Positions 1 through 6,058 are shown, counted from the stretch's first letter. The stretch is 6,190 bases of DNA from Actinomycetota bacterium (GCA_027296205.1 JAPUJM010000027.1:1-6190), one strand, 5' to 3'. The notes: generated from the letters alone by a model not told the origin. Translations and numbers: made by a program.

Positions 1-447
1 GGCGCCGAGGTCGACCAGGGTCTCATGCTCACCTACATGTCTCTCGCCAAGGACATCGAGCGCATCGGCGATTACTGCAAGAACATCTGGAATCTGGCTC
101 AGATGGGAGTGAATCTCTCGGGAGGATCCGACCACGACGAGTTGACAAAGCACCGTGACCGGGTCGCCGGGCTGATCGAGACGGCTCTTGACGCTTTCGC
201 CGAGCAAGACGCCGAGAGGGTCCACAAGCTGATTCCCAGCATCAAGGACGACACCCACCACTATGACACCCATGTCATCGAGTTCGTCAACTCCGACCTT
301 CCGGGTCGCGAGGCAGCGCCCCGAGCCCTGTTCTACCGGTACATAAAGAGAATCAGCGCCCATCTCTCCAATGTCCTGTCCTCGGTGGTGATGCCGGTCG
401 ACCGTCTCGACTTCTACAAGAAGTCAAAGGCGATCGATGCCGCCTGA
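1..447 (+). CDS. PhoU-domain protein, C-terminal part (start lies outside the window)
   Basis: The reading frame is open from base 1 to the TGA at 445-447, giving 148 residues with no start of its own in view. An ATG at 25 is internal: the frame continues upstream and residues before it fit the same helix. Fragment residues 17-30 (KDIERIGDYCKNIW) match the PhoU signature ERIGDYxxNI, with E20, R21 and D24 in the metal-cluster positions. About 90 residues later a second helix bundle ends in YRYIKRISAHLSNV (112-125), placed like the second PhoU motif but with the acidic residues replaced by K116 and A120. PhoU proteins are cytoplasmic helical proteins that link the Pst phosphate transporter to the PhoR sensor kinase; related domains also form the tails of Na/phosphate cotransporters. 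Which type this is cannot be decided without the N-terminus. The PhoU family call is firm; the exact role is inference. Confidence 0.8.
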   Translation, partial: GAEVDQGLMLTYMSLAKDIERIGDYCKNIWNLAQMGVNLSGGSDHDELTKHRDRVAGLIETALDAFAEQDAERVHKLIPSIKDDTHHYDTHVIEFVNSDLPGREAAPRALFYRYIKRISAHLSNVLSSVVMPVDRLDFYKKSKAIDAA

Positions 448-454
448 AGAGCTT

Positions 455-496
455 GCGTGGGCGATACGTGGTTGGGGCACACGTCCGGGCACACGC
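455..496 (+). terminator. Weak nested hairpin downstream of the PhoU-domain gene
   Basis: GCGTG at 455-459 can pair with CACGC at 492-496, and inside it ACGTG at 466-470 with CACGT at 480-484 around a 9-nt loop. The inner and outer stems are separated by poorly paired bases, and the only T-rich stretch afterwards is CTGTTT. It lies 8 nt after the PhoU-domain stop codon, so it could mark a transcript end. The stems are short and this could be chance in GC-rich DNA, particularly because the same bases carry a tandem repeat. Confidence 0.2.
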
Positions 497-498
497 CT
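475..498 (+). repeat. Tandem 12-bp direct repeat upstream of nrdJ
   Basis: GGGCACACG occurs at 475-483 and again at 487-495, giving two copies of a 12-bp unit (GGGCACACGTCC and GGGCACACGCCT) with two differences. The array ends just before the candidate -35 hexamer of nrdJ at 501. Direct repeats placed this way can bind a transcription regulator. It does not resemble the palindromic, AT-rich NrdR box known from other ribonucleotide reductase genes. The repeat is seen directly; the regulatory role is inference. Confidence 0.45.
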
Positions 499-500
499 GT

Positions 501-527
501 TTGAAGCGAACTCGAACCCCATAGGAT
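501..527 (+). promoter_or_regulatory. Candidate sigma-70-type promoter of nrdJ
   Basis: TTGAAG at 501-506 resembles a -35 box and TAGGAT at 522-527 fits the actinobacterial TAnnnT -10 pattern. The 15-bp spacer is shorter than the usual 17. Transcription would begin near 534, leaving a leader of about 15 nt. That leader contains GGAG at 535-538, 10 nt before the nrdJ ATG, a usable Shine-Dalgarno sequence. The next gene upstream ends at 447, so nrdJ probably has its own promoter here. Confidence 0.35.
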
Positions 528-548
528 GATCACCGGAGTGCAAGATCG

Positions 549-2441
549 ATGGACTCACCAAAGCTGACCGCCAACGCACAGACCGTCCTCGAGCGGCGCT
601 ACTTGAAGAAGGACGAGCAAGGCAGCCCGATCGAAACCGCCGAGGATCTATTCCATCGGGTCGCCGCCGACATCGCGGCCGCGGAACTGAGCTCGAGTGG
701 CGATGCGGGCCTTTGGGAAGAGAAATTCTATGACTCGATGGTCTCGCTCGATTTTCTCCCCAACTCTCCCACTCTCATGAATGCCGGTCGCGAGCTCCAA
801 CAGCTCGCCGCTTGCTTCGTGCTTCCCATCGACGACTCGCTCGATTCGATTTTCGACATGCTCAAACTGACCGCCAAGATCCATCAGTCTGGGGGTGGGA
901 CCGGTTTTTCATTCTCCAGGCTGCGTCCTCGCGGCGACCGGGTCAAGACCACGGGCGGCGTCTCGTCAGGTCCGGTTTCTTTTCTCGAGGTGTACGACGC
1001 CGCGACCGAGCACATCAAGCAAGGATCGTTTCGACGGGGGGCCAACATGGGCATCCTGGATGTGACCCATCCAGACATCGAGGAGTTCATCCGTTCGAAA
1101 ACAGAAAACGGGATCACCAACTTCAATATCTCTGTTGGAGTCACCGAAGAATGGATGGATGCGGCCGCCCGTAGCGAGCCCTATGACCTCATCAATCCCC
1201 GCACAGACCAGCCTGTGGGACAACTGAACGCCGGGGAAGTCCTCGGCGCAATCGCCGAAGCGGCATGGACCAATGGCGACCCGGGCATAGTCTTTCTCGA
1301 CCGAATGAACGAGCCCAGAACCAACCCCACTCCAGCACTCGGCCCGATCGTGGCGACCAACCCTTGTGGCGAGCAACCGCTTCTTCCATTCGAAGCCTGC
1401 GTTCTCGGCTCAATCAATCTCGGGCACTTCGTGACAGGCGAGGCTGTCGACTGGGAGCGGATGGGCGAGATGGTGAGTATCGCTGTGCGCTTCCTCGACA
1501 ATGCCGTCGAGCGGTCGAACTATCCGATCCCTGAGATTCGCGAGATGCACAAGGAAGGGAATCGAAAGATCGGTCTAGGCGTCATGGGCTGGGCAGACAT
1601 GCTCGTGTCAATGGAGATTCCGTACGACAGCGAGGAGGCGCTCGAGTTGGCGTCGGGGGTCATGGAGTTCATCAGCGCGACTGCGGATGCGGTATCGGAG
1701 GAATTGGCCGGAGAGCGTGGCAGTTTCTCCAACTGGGAGAAGTCGGTATATGGACGCGATGGGCAGAACAGGCCAATGCGCAACGCCACCAGGACGACGA
1801 TTGCACCCACGGGAACGATATCGATCCTCGCCGGATGTTCCTCGGGGATCGAGCCGCTTTTTGCTCTCAGCTTTCACAGAAAGGTCATGGAGGGAACGGT
1901 GCTCACAGAGGTCAACACAGCCTTCGAGAGGGTCATGCGAGAGGCCGGCGCCTGGTCCGAGACCATTGCGGAGGACGTGGCGATAAGAGCAGGTACCAGA
2001 GGCCTCGACGACGTGCCCGAATCGATTCAACGGCTCTTCCCCACCGCCCACGAGATCGCACCCTATTGGCACGTCCGACATCAGGCTGCGTTTCAACGCC
2101 ACGTGGACAGCGCCGTCTCCAAGACGATCAATCTTCCGAAGGACGCCACCATCGAGGATGTGGCCTTCTCACTCGAGCTGGCACACGAGCTCGGATGCAA
2201 GGGGATCACCGTCTATCGAGACGGATCCCGGTCCTGGCAGGTGCTCAACAAGGGAAGGCTCGCCGGTACGGACCTCGGGACAATCGAAGGGTCGCCACCA
2301 GCCTTCGGCGAGGACGAGCATGTCATGGCGCCGATGCGAGGACAGAGCGTTCTCGAGGTTTGCCCGATGTGCGGCCTGCCGTCTTTCGAGTTCGCCGAGA
2401 CATGCGGGAAATGTCACTCCTGCGGACACTCCACCTGCTGA
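549..2441 (+). CDS. nrdJ: Class II (adenosylcobalamin-dependent) ribonucleotide reductase
   Basis: Reduces ribonucleotides to deoxyribonucleotides in the cytoplasm, using adenosylcobalamin to generate the cysteine thiyl radical; it needs neither a small subunit nor oxygen. In this 630-residue protein NPCGE at 271-275 supplies N271, thiyl C273 and E275. C89 (in ACFVLP) and C284, eleven residues after C273, are the expected redox pair. Other family landmarks are PNSPTLMNAG (71-80), QSGGGTGFSFSRLRP (113-127), APTGTIS (419-425) and GCKGITVYRDGSR (549-561). The tail holds C605, C608, C619 and C622, a likely zinc ribbon, then CGHSTC (625-630), a CX4C pair at the extreme C-terminus that should shuttle electrons to the active site. 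There is no N-terminal ATP cone, so overall activity control by that domain is absent and the protein is shorter than many NrdJ. ATG 549 is the only start after the in-frame stop at 522-524, with GGAG 10 nt upstream. A dNTP triphosphohydrolase gene follows after 31 nt. Confidence 0.96.
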   Translation: MDSPKLTANAQTVLERRYLKKDEQGSPIETAEDLFHRVAADIAAAELSSSGDAGLWEEKFYDSMVSLDFLPNSPTLMNAGRELQQLAACFVLPIDDSLDSIFDMLKLTAKIHQSGGGTGFSFSRLRPRGDRVKTTGGVSSGPVSFLEVYDAATEHIKQGSFRRGANMGILDVTHPDIEEFIRSKTENGITNFNISVGVTEEWMDAAARSEPYDLINPRTDQPVGQLNAGEVLGAIAEAAWTNGDPGIVFLDRMNEPRTNPTPALGPIVATNPCGEQPLLPFEACVLGSINLGHFVTGEAVDWERMGEMVSIAVRFLDNAVERSNYPIPEIREMHKEGNRKIGLGVMGWADMLVSMEIPYDSEEALELASGVMEFISATADAVSEELAGERGSFSNWEKSVYGRDGQNRPMRNATRTTIAPTGTISILAGCSSGIEPLFALSFHRKVMEGTVLTEVNTAFERVMREAGAWSETIAEDVAIRAGTRGLDDVPESIQRLFPTAHEIAPYWHVRHQAAFQRHVDSAVSKTINLPKDATIEDVAFSLELAHELGCKGITVYRDGSRSWQVLNKGRLAGTDLGTIEGSPPAFGEDEHVMAPMRGQSVLEVCPMCGLPSFEFAETCGKCHSCGHSTC

Positions 2442-2460
2442 ACCGAAACGCTGGACTTCC

Positions 2461-2466
2461 TACGCT
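2461..2466 (+). promoter_or_regulatory. Candidate -10 element for leaderless start of the dGTPase-like gene
   Basis: TACGCT fits TAnnnT and is followed by exactly 6 nt before the ATG at 2473, which would place the transcription start on the start codon. No Shine-Dalgarno sequence is visible in the 31-nt gap after nrdJ. The -35 region is poor (CTGAAC at 2438-2443 is the nearest, 17 bp away). The same arrangement precedes the gene at 3523. Readthrough from nrdJ is also possible. Confidence 0.35.
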
Positions 2467-2472
2467 GACGTG

Positions 2473-3474
2473 ATGGACGGAATGCTCAGACGCGCCCGAG
2501 TCGACCGTGAGCGGCGCGAGCACGAGCTACTGGCGCCCAAAGCGACCAAGGCCGACGAGACGAAAGGGCGGGCGGAGGAGGAGGAGCCAGACGAGTTTCG
2601 GACGGCCTACGAACGAGACCGGGATCGAATCGTTCACAGCAAGGCCTTCCGACGTCTCAAGCACAAGACACAGGTGTTCCTCAACCCCGACGGCGACCAC
2701 TTCGTCACCCGGATGACACACACCATCCAGGTCACCCAAGTGGGACGGGCAATGGCGCGGGGTCTCGGGCTCAACGAAGACCTGACCGAAGCGATATGCC
2801 TCGCCCACGACGTCGGGCACTCGCCTTTTGGTCACACCGGTGAGGAGGCCCTGTCCCCCTTCGTCGATGGCGAGTGGCTGCACTCGGTCCATGGTGTGCG
2901 CACGTTGTCGCTGCTCGAACCGCTGAACCTCACATATGAGGTTCTCGACGGAGTTCGGGCACACACCTGGAAGATCGACCCACCACCAGAGACGCCCGAA
3001 GGCCGGCTGTGCCGGTATGCCGACCGCATCGCCTACCTCACCCACGATGTGTCCGACGCCCTCCGTGCGGGTGTGATCGAGTACCACGACCTTCCCACAG
3101 CCACCTTGACCACCTTTGGCGCCACATCGAGGGAGTGGATCGGAGTCATGGCGACGTCGGTGATCGAGACAAGTCACCAGTCGGGTCGAGTCGAGATGGA
3201 TCCCCGTCATTTGGAGGTAATGGTCGAGCTCCGGCACTTCATGTTCGAACGTGTCTATCTGAGCAGAGAGGTCGAGGCCCAGAAAGAGAAAGCGATCCTG
3301 GTCATTCAGGATTTGGTCCGGTACTACTCGGAGCACCCGCAGCAGGTGCCCGACTCTTATACGGTGCCGGGCGCCGAACCGCTCACCAGGGCTGTCGACT
3401 ATGTGGCCGGAATGACCGACCGCTTCGCCATGCACACCCACGACCACCTCTATCGGCCAACTCTGCTCGACTAG
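2473..3474 (+). CDS. dgt: HD-domain dGTPase-like dNTP triphosphohydrolase
   Basis: Predicted to hydrolyse dGTP, or dNTPs more broadly, to the deoxynucleoside and triphosphate in the cytoplasm. The 333-residue protein shows the family start RTAYERDRDRIVHSKAFRRLKHKTQVF (43-69), then the HD metal ligands H83 (RMTHT), H112-D113 (LAHDVGHSPFGH) and probably D184 in ADRIAYLTHD. H121 and E124 lie 9 and 12 residues after H112, the spacing of catalytic H126 and E129 relative to H117 in E. coli Dgt. A short charged stretch with EEEE at 35-38 precedes the core, as is common in bacterial homologues. I chose ATG 2473 because an earlier start would overlap nrdJ heavily with sequence unlike the family; ATG 2482 is an alternative three codons on. 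It follows nrdJ by 31 nt, which suggests joint control of dNTP pools. Substrate range is uncertain, since dGTPase-like proteins often act on several dNTPs and may need one as activator. Confidence 0.92.
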   Translation: MDGMLRRARVDRERREHELLAPKATKADETKGRAEEEEPDEFRTAYERDRDRIVHSKAFRRLKHKTQVFLNPDGDHFVTRMTHTIQVTQVGRAMARGLGLNEDLTEAICLAHDVGHSPFGHTGEEALSPFVDGEWLHSVHGVRTLSLLEPLNLTYEVLDGVRAHTWKIDPPPETPEGRLCRYADRIAYLTHDVSDALRAGVIEYHDLPTATLTTFGATSREWIGVMATSVIETSHQSGRVEMDPRHLEVMVELRHFMFERVYLSREVEAQKEKAILVIQDLVRYYSEHPQQVPDSYTVPGAEPLTRAVDYVAGMTDRFAMHTHDHLYRPTLLD

Positions 3475-3510
3475 GCCGGATGACGGCCGCGCATGGAAGG
3501 CGACCCCACG

Positions 3511-3516
3511 TAACCT
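3511..3516 (+). promoter_or_regulatory. Candidate -10 element for leaderless start of the crotonase-family gene
   Basis: TAACCT fits TAnnnT and is separated from the ATG at 3523 by 6 nt (CCCCGC), so transcription would start at or next to the start codon. No Shine-Dalgarno sequence precedes this ATG. I see no convincing -35 box at 16-18 bp upstream. The spacing is identical to that before the gene at 2473. Confidence 0.4.
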
Positions 3517-3522
3517 CCCCGC

Positions 3523-4332
3523 ATGGGTTACCAACACCTCGAGATAGAGACCGACGACAATGTTGCGACGCTCTGGCTCAGCCGCCCGGAGAAACGAAAC
3601 GCCCTCTCCGAGGACATGTGGGCCGACCTTCCCGCAGCGATGACCGACCTCGCCGCTGACAAATCCGTCAGGGTGGTCGTCCTAGCCGGTCGCGGTCCGG
3701 CCTTCAGCGTAGGCATCGACCTCGACATGCTCACCGGGCTCCACGGCGGCGGCGAGTCCTCAGCCGATTCCAACATGAAGCTCTACCAGACCATCCGACG
3801 TCTCCAGAGAACCATCACCTGCTTCGCCGAATCACCCAAACCAGTCATCGCCGCGATCCACGGCTACTGCCTCGGCGCCGGTGTCGACCTGATCACAGCA
3901 TGCGACATCCGTCTGGCGGCTGCCGACGCTGTCTTCTCGGTGCGTGAGACCAGGATGGGTCTGGTTGCCGACGTGGGTTCGCTGCAACGGCTTCCTTCCA
4001 TCGTCGGTTCCGGGGTAACCGCCGAAATGGCCTACACCGGTGGGGATTTCGATGCGACCTGGGCGAAAGAACGGGGTCTGGTCAACGATGTGTACGAGGA
4101 CCAACAGGCAGTCTTGGGCGCAGCCCTCCAATTGGCGAACGACATCGCGGCCAACTCACCGCTGGTGACCCAGGGGATCAAGAAGGTTCTGGCCGCTGCT
4201 GACGGGCAGACAGTCGAAAAAGCCCTCGACTATGTGGCGCAATGGAACTCGTCGTTCCTGATGTCGAACGATCTGACGGAGGCGATCAGCGCCTTCATGG
4301 AGAAACGCCAACCGGATTTCAAGGGCAGCTGA
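3523..4332 (+). CDS. Enoyl-CoA hydratase/isomerase family protein, dienoyl-CoA isomerase type
   Basis: A 269-residue crotonase-fold enzyme, normal length for the family. Oxyanion-hole segments are AFSVGIDL (60-67) and GYCLGAG (114-120). D122, E142 and D150 occur with gaps of 20 and 8 residues, exactly as D176, E196 and D204 in mammalian delta(3,5)-delta(2,4)-dienoyl-CoA isomerase (ECH1), and GLVADVGSLQRLPSIVG (146-162) closely resembles the ECH1 segment. Ordinary enoyl-CoA hydratases do not carry this set of acids. The likely reaction is isomerisation of 3,5-dienoyl-CoA to 2,4-dienoyl-CoA, an auxiliary step in beta-oxidation of unsaturated fatty acids with odd-positioned double bonds. The C-terminus (KRQPDFKGS) is typical of crotonases and carries no organelle signal. 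The start lacks a ribosome-binding site and has a -10-like hexamer just before it. Family membership is nearly certain; the isomerase activity is inferred from the residues. No 2,4-dienoyl-CoA reductase is recognisable in the window. Confidence 0.9.
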   Translation: MGYQHLEIETDDNVATLWLSRPEKRNALSEDMWADLPAAMTDLAADKSVRVVVLAGRGPAFSVGIDLDMLTGLHGGGESSADSNMKLYQTIRRLQRTITCFAESPKPVIAAIHGYCLGAGVDLITACDIRLAAADAVFSVRETRMGLVADVGSLQRLPSIVGSGVTAEMAYTGGDFDATWAKERGLVNDVYEDQQAVLGAALQLANDIAANSPLVTQGIKKVLAAADGQTVEKALDYVAQWNSSFLMSNDLTEAISAFMEKRQPDFKGS

Positions 4333-4387
4333 GCGTTCCCATATCCGTTACCAGACCGGGTTAACCGTGTCGCCACGCCCGAGCGGG

Positions 4388-4393
4388 CAGAAT
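4388..4393 (+). promoter_or_regulatory. Weak -10-like element before the FAD oxidoreductase gene
   Basis: CAGAAT lies 8 nt before the ATG at 4402, in the place where two neighbouring genes have a TAnnnT hexamer. It lacks the first T of the pattern. No Shine-Dalgarno sequence is present. The 69-nt gap also contains the palindrome GGTTAACC at 4359-4366, near where a -35 box or operator could sit. This is a weak call. Confidence 0.22.
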
Positions 4394-4401
4394 CGTGCTG
4401 A

Positions 4402-5790
4402 ATGAGCGGATTCGACACGACGGTCGTCGGCGCCGGCCCCAACGGTCTGGCCGCTGCCGTGGAGATGGCCCGTGCCGGTCGAAAGGTGCTCCTGGTAGAA
4501 GGTGCCGACGAGATAGGTGGCGGAACTCGGACCGAAGAGCTGACACTTCCCGGGTTCATTCACGATGTTTGCTCGGCGATCCACCCCAGCGGGGTTGCCT
4601 CACCGTTCTTCAGGGAGCTCGATTTGGACATCGACTGGATACAACCACCGATCCCTTTGAGTCACCCGCTCGACGGTGGCAGGTCAGTGGGCCTCCATCG
4701 CTCTGTCGAGGAGACCGCCAGTCAACTGGGGGTCGACGAGTCCAGCTACATAGGGCTGATGGGACCTTTGACGGACGGGATCCCTGAGGTGATCGAAGAC
4801 GTACTCGGCCCGATGACGCTCAACCCCAGACACAAGGCCATCTTCGCCCGCTTTGCCGCAATCGGCAGCCTTCCGGTCTCGCTTTTGGTCAAGCGGTTCA
4901 AGACCGAACAGTCCCGAGCCTTGATCGCCGGCCTGGCGGCGCACTCCATTGCGCCGTTCAGCGCCCCGGCGACGTCTGCCGTCGGGTTGATGCTCGGAGC
5001 GATGGGTCACTCCTACGGTTGGCCCTTGGCAAAAGGGGGTTCCCAGCGCATCGCCCAGACTTTGGCCGATCGGTTGGAACAGCTCGGGGGGACCGTAGAG
5101 ACAGGACGCTGGGTGGAGAGCGTCAGCCAGTTGCCTGGTGATGTCGCCCTACTCGACGTGATGCCCCCCGCGGCCTACCGGATGGCCAGGGACCGTCTTT
5201 CCCCATCGAGTCTCCGACGTCTCCCCAGGTGGCAGCCGGGCCCCGGTGTCTTCAAGGTGGACTGGGCATTGGATGAGCCGATTCCGTGGGCCGATCCGTT
5301 GAGCGGTCAGGCGGCAACAGTTCACGTGGGTGGTTCCTATGAAGAGGTGGAAGCCGCCGAACGGGCTGTCTTCAATGGCCAGCACCCGGACCGGCCCTTT
5401 GTGCTGATGGCACAGCAGTCTCAATTCGACGACAGTCGTGCCCCGGACGGGAAACACACTGCTTGGGGTTATTGCCATGTGCCCAATGGTTCGGAGTTGG
5501 ACATGACCGAGGTCATCGAGGGTCAGATCGAGCGGTTTGCCCCGGGTTTCAAGGACATCGTCCTGGAACGGTCCACCCGGAATGCAGTTCAGTACCAGAG
5601 CTACAACCCCAACTACACGGGTGGTGACATCGGTGGGGGCAGGTTCGGGTTGAAGAAGATCATGCAGATGGGCGCCAGACGGCCCTACCAACTAGGCGGA
5701 GGGGTGTATCTGTGCTCTTCCGCCACCCCACCCGGCGCCGGTGTCCACGGCATGTGTGGATATTACGCGGCCAGAGCAGCCCTCGGCTAG
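4402..5790 (+). CDS. FAD-dependent oxidoreductase, phytoene desaturase-like / PYROXD2-like
   Basis: A 462-residue flavoprotein that appears complete. Residues 6-33 form a Rossmann beta-alpha-beta unit with GAGPNG (10-15) and E33 for the FAD ribose, followed by the family motif IGGGTRTEELTLPGF (38-52). The middle carries AHSIAPF (180-186) and GHSYGWPLAKGGSQRI (202-217), then FKVDWALDEPIPW (284-296), FDDSRAPDGKHTAWGYCHVP (342-361) and IERFAPGF (376-383). The end has GGDIGGG (407-413) and GVYLCSSATPPGAGVHGMCG (434-453), the second FAD-binding region. This set belongs to bacterial relatives of carotenoid desaturases and human PYROXD2, whose substrates are mostly unknown. No membrane segment is evident. 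No phytoene synthase or other carotenoid gene is nearby, so carotenoid synthesis is not supported. The start is fixed by the FAD motif falling at residue 10. It follows the isomerase gene by 69 nt and may share its transcript. Confidence 0.88.
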   Translation: MSGFDTTVVGAGPNGLAAAVEMARAGRKVLLVEGADEIGGGTRTEELTLPGFIHDVCSAIHPSGVASPFFRELDLDIDWIQPPIPLSHPLDGGRSVGLHRSVEETASQLGVDESSYIGLMGPLTDGIPEVIEDVLGPMTLNPRHKAIFARFAAIGSLPVSLLVKRFKTEQSRALIAGLAAHSIAPFSAPATSAVGLMLGAMGHSYGWPLAKGGSQRIAQTLADRLEQLGGTVETGRWVESVSQLPGDVALLDVMPPAAYRMARDRLSPSSLRRLPRWQPGPGVFKVDWALDEPIPWADPLSGQAATVHVGGSYEEVEAAERAVFNGQHPDRPFVLMAQQSQFDDSRAPDGKHTAWGYCHVPNGSELDMTEVIEGQIERFAPGFKDIVLERSTRNAVQYQSYNPNYTGGDIGGGRFGLKKIMQMGARRPYQLGGGVYLCSSATPPGAGVHGMCGYYAARAALG

Positions 5791-5841
5791 AACGGTTCTG
5801 AGAGGGGAGCCGTGCCGCCTCTAAAGCATTTGCACCGTTCT
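5789..5841 (+). repeat. Nested inverted repeat at the end of the FAD oxidoreductase gene
   Basis: AGAACGGT at 5789-5796 is the exact reverse complement of ACCGTTCT at 5834-5841, and it includes the last two bases of the stop codon TAG. Inside it, AGAGG at 5801-5805 can pair with CCTCT at 5818-5822 around a 12-nt loop. The RNA could fold into a two-part stem that protects the transcript end or slows polymerase. No T-tract follows, so it is not a standard intrinsic terminator. The pairing is seen directly; a role is inference. Confidence 0.3.
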
Positions 5842-5908
5842 GCCGAAACTACCTCGTCGCCCAGATCCTCTCGATCTCGCGGCGTCCGATAAGGGCACCG
5901 CATGTGAG

Positions 5909-5938
5909 CAACGGCCACCGGCTAACGGTGGCCGTTGT
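5909..5938 (+). terminator. Strong 12-bp hairpin, probable transcription terminator
   Basis: CAACGGCCACCG at 5909-5920 pairs perfectly with CGGTGGCCGTTG at 5926-5937 around the loop GCTAA, and G5908 could add a wobble pair with T5938. It lies about 118 nt after the FAD oxidoreductase stop codon and before the next gene, the expected place for a terminator. The stem is strong and GC-rich, but only TGTCT follows rather than a run of T. Actinobacterial terminators often lack a clear T-tract, so termination is still the likeliest role. Confidence 0.6.
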
Positions 5939-5978
5939 CTATGCCTGAGTTGCAGTCGCCTCGTCAGCTTTCAATCGA

Positions 5979-5984
5979 TATAGT
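5979..5984 (+). promoter_or_regulatory. Candidate -10 element for the small membrane protein gene
   Basis: TATAGT differs from TATAAT at one position and lies in a locally AT-richer stretch after the terminator-like hairpin. No good -35 box is found at 16-18 bp; TTGCAG at 5950-5955 is 23 bp away, which is too far. If used, the leader before the ATG at 6069 would be about 78 nt and would contain the paired CGTCGACG palindromes. Confidence 0.35.
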
Positions 5985-5990
5985 GAGGCG

Positions 5991-6022
5991 CCGTCGACGA
6001 CGACCCAATGTCCCGTCGACGA
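5991..6022 (+). repeat. Pair of CCGTCGACGA repeats with palindromic core, 22 bp apart
   Basis: CCGTCGACGA occurs identically at 5991-6000 and 6013-6022. Each copy contains the 8-bp palindrome CGTCGACG. The 22-bp period is close to two turns of the helix, so two protein dimers could sit on the same face. The pair begins 6 bp after the TATAGT hexamer and precedes the gene at 6069, a plausible operator position. GTCGAC words are common in GC-rich DNA, so chance is a real alternative. Confidence 0.35.
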
Positions 6023-6058
6023 GTTGTTTGCGATGCAAGCAGCACATCTCGCTCGATT

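Noticed and set aside
505..520. T-loop-like sequence (GGGGTTCGAGTTC on the minus strand) suggesting a tRNA
   Set aside because: The flanking bases do not form a T stem, and no acceptor, D or anticodon arm can be drawn around it.
448..548. Cobalamin riboswitch or NrdR box before the B12-dependent nrdJ
   Set aside because: The gap is only 101 nt, too short for a typical cobalamin riboswitch, and neither a B12 box nor an AT-rich NrdR palindrome is seen.
2158..2472. Upstream extension of the dGTPase-like frame to an ATG at 2158
   Set aside because: It would overlap nrdJ by 284 bases and add about 105 residues unlike any dGTPase N-terminus, inside the conserved NrdJ C-terminal region.
1835..2473. 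212-codon plus-strand frame inside and past the nrdJ end
   Set aside because: It is a shifted-frame shadow of nrdJ: Arg-rich, with no family resemblance.
2527..3537. 336-codon open frame on the minus strand opposite the dGTPase-like gene
   Set aside because: Its translation resembles no family I know and lies antisense to a gene with clear catalytic motifs. Long antisense frames are expected in GC-rich coding DNA.
5149..5691. 180-codon minus-strand frame within the FAD oxidoreductase gene
   Set aside because: It is antisense to conserved FAD oxidoreductase motifs, with no recognisable protein and no separate start signals.
3523..5790. Idea that the isomerase and FAD oxidoreductase form a dienoyl-CoA isomerase/reductase pair
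   Set aside because: The known 2,4-dienoyl-CoA reductases belong to other families (old-yellow-enzyme type or short-chain dehydrogenases). Adjacency alone does not support the link.
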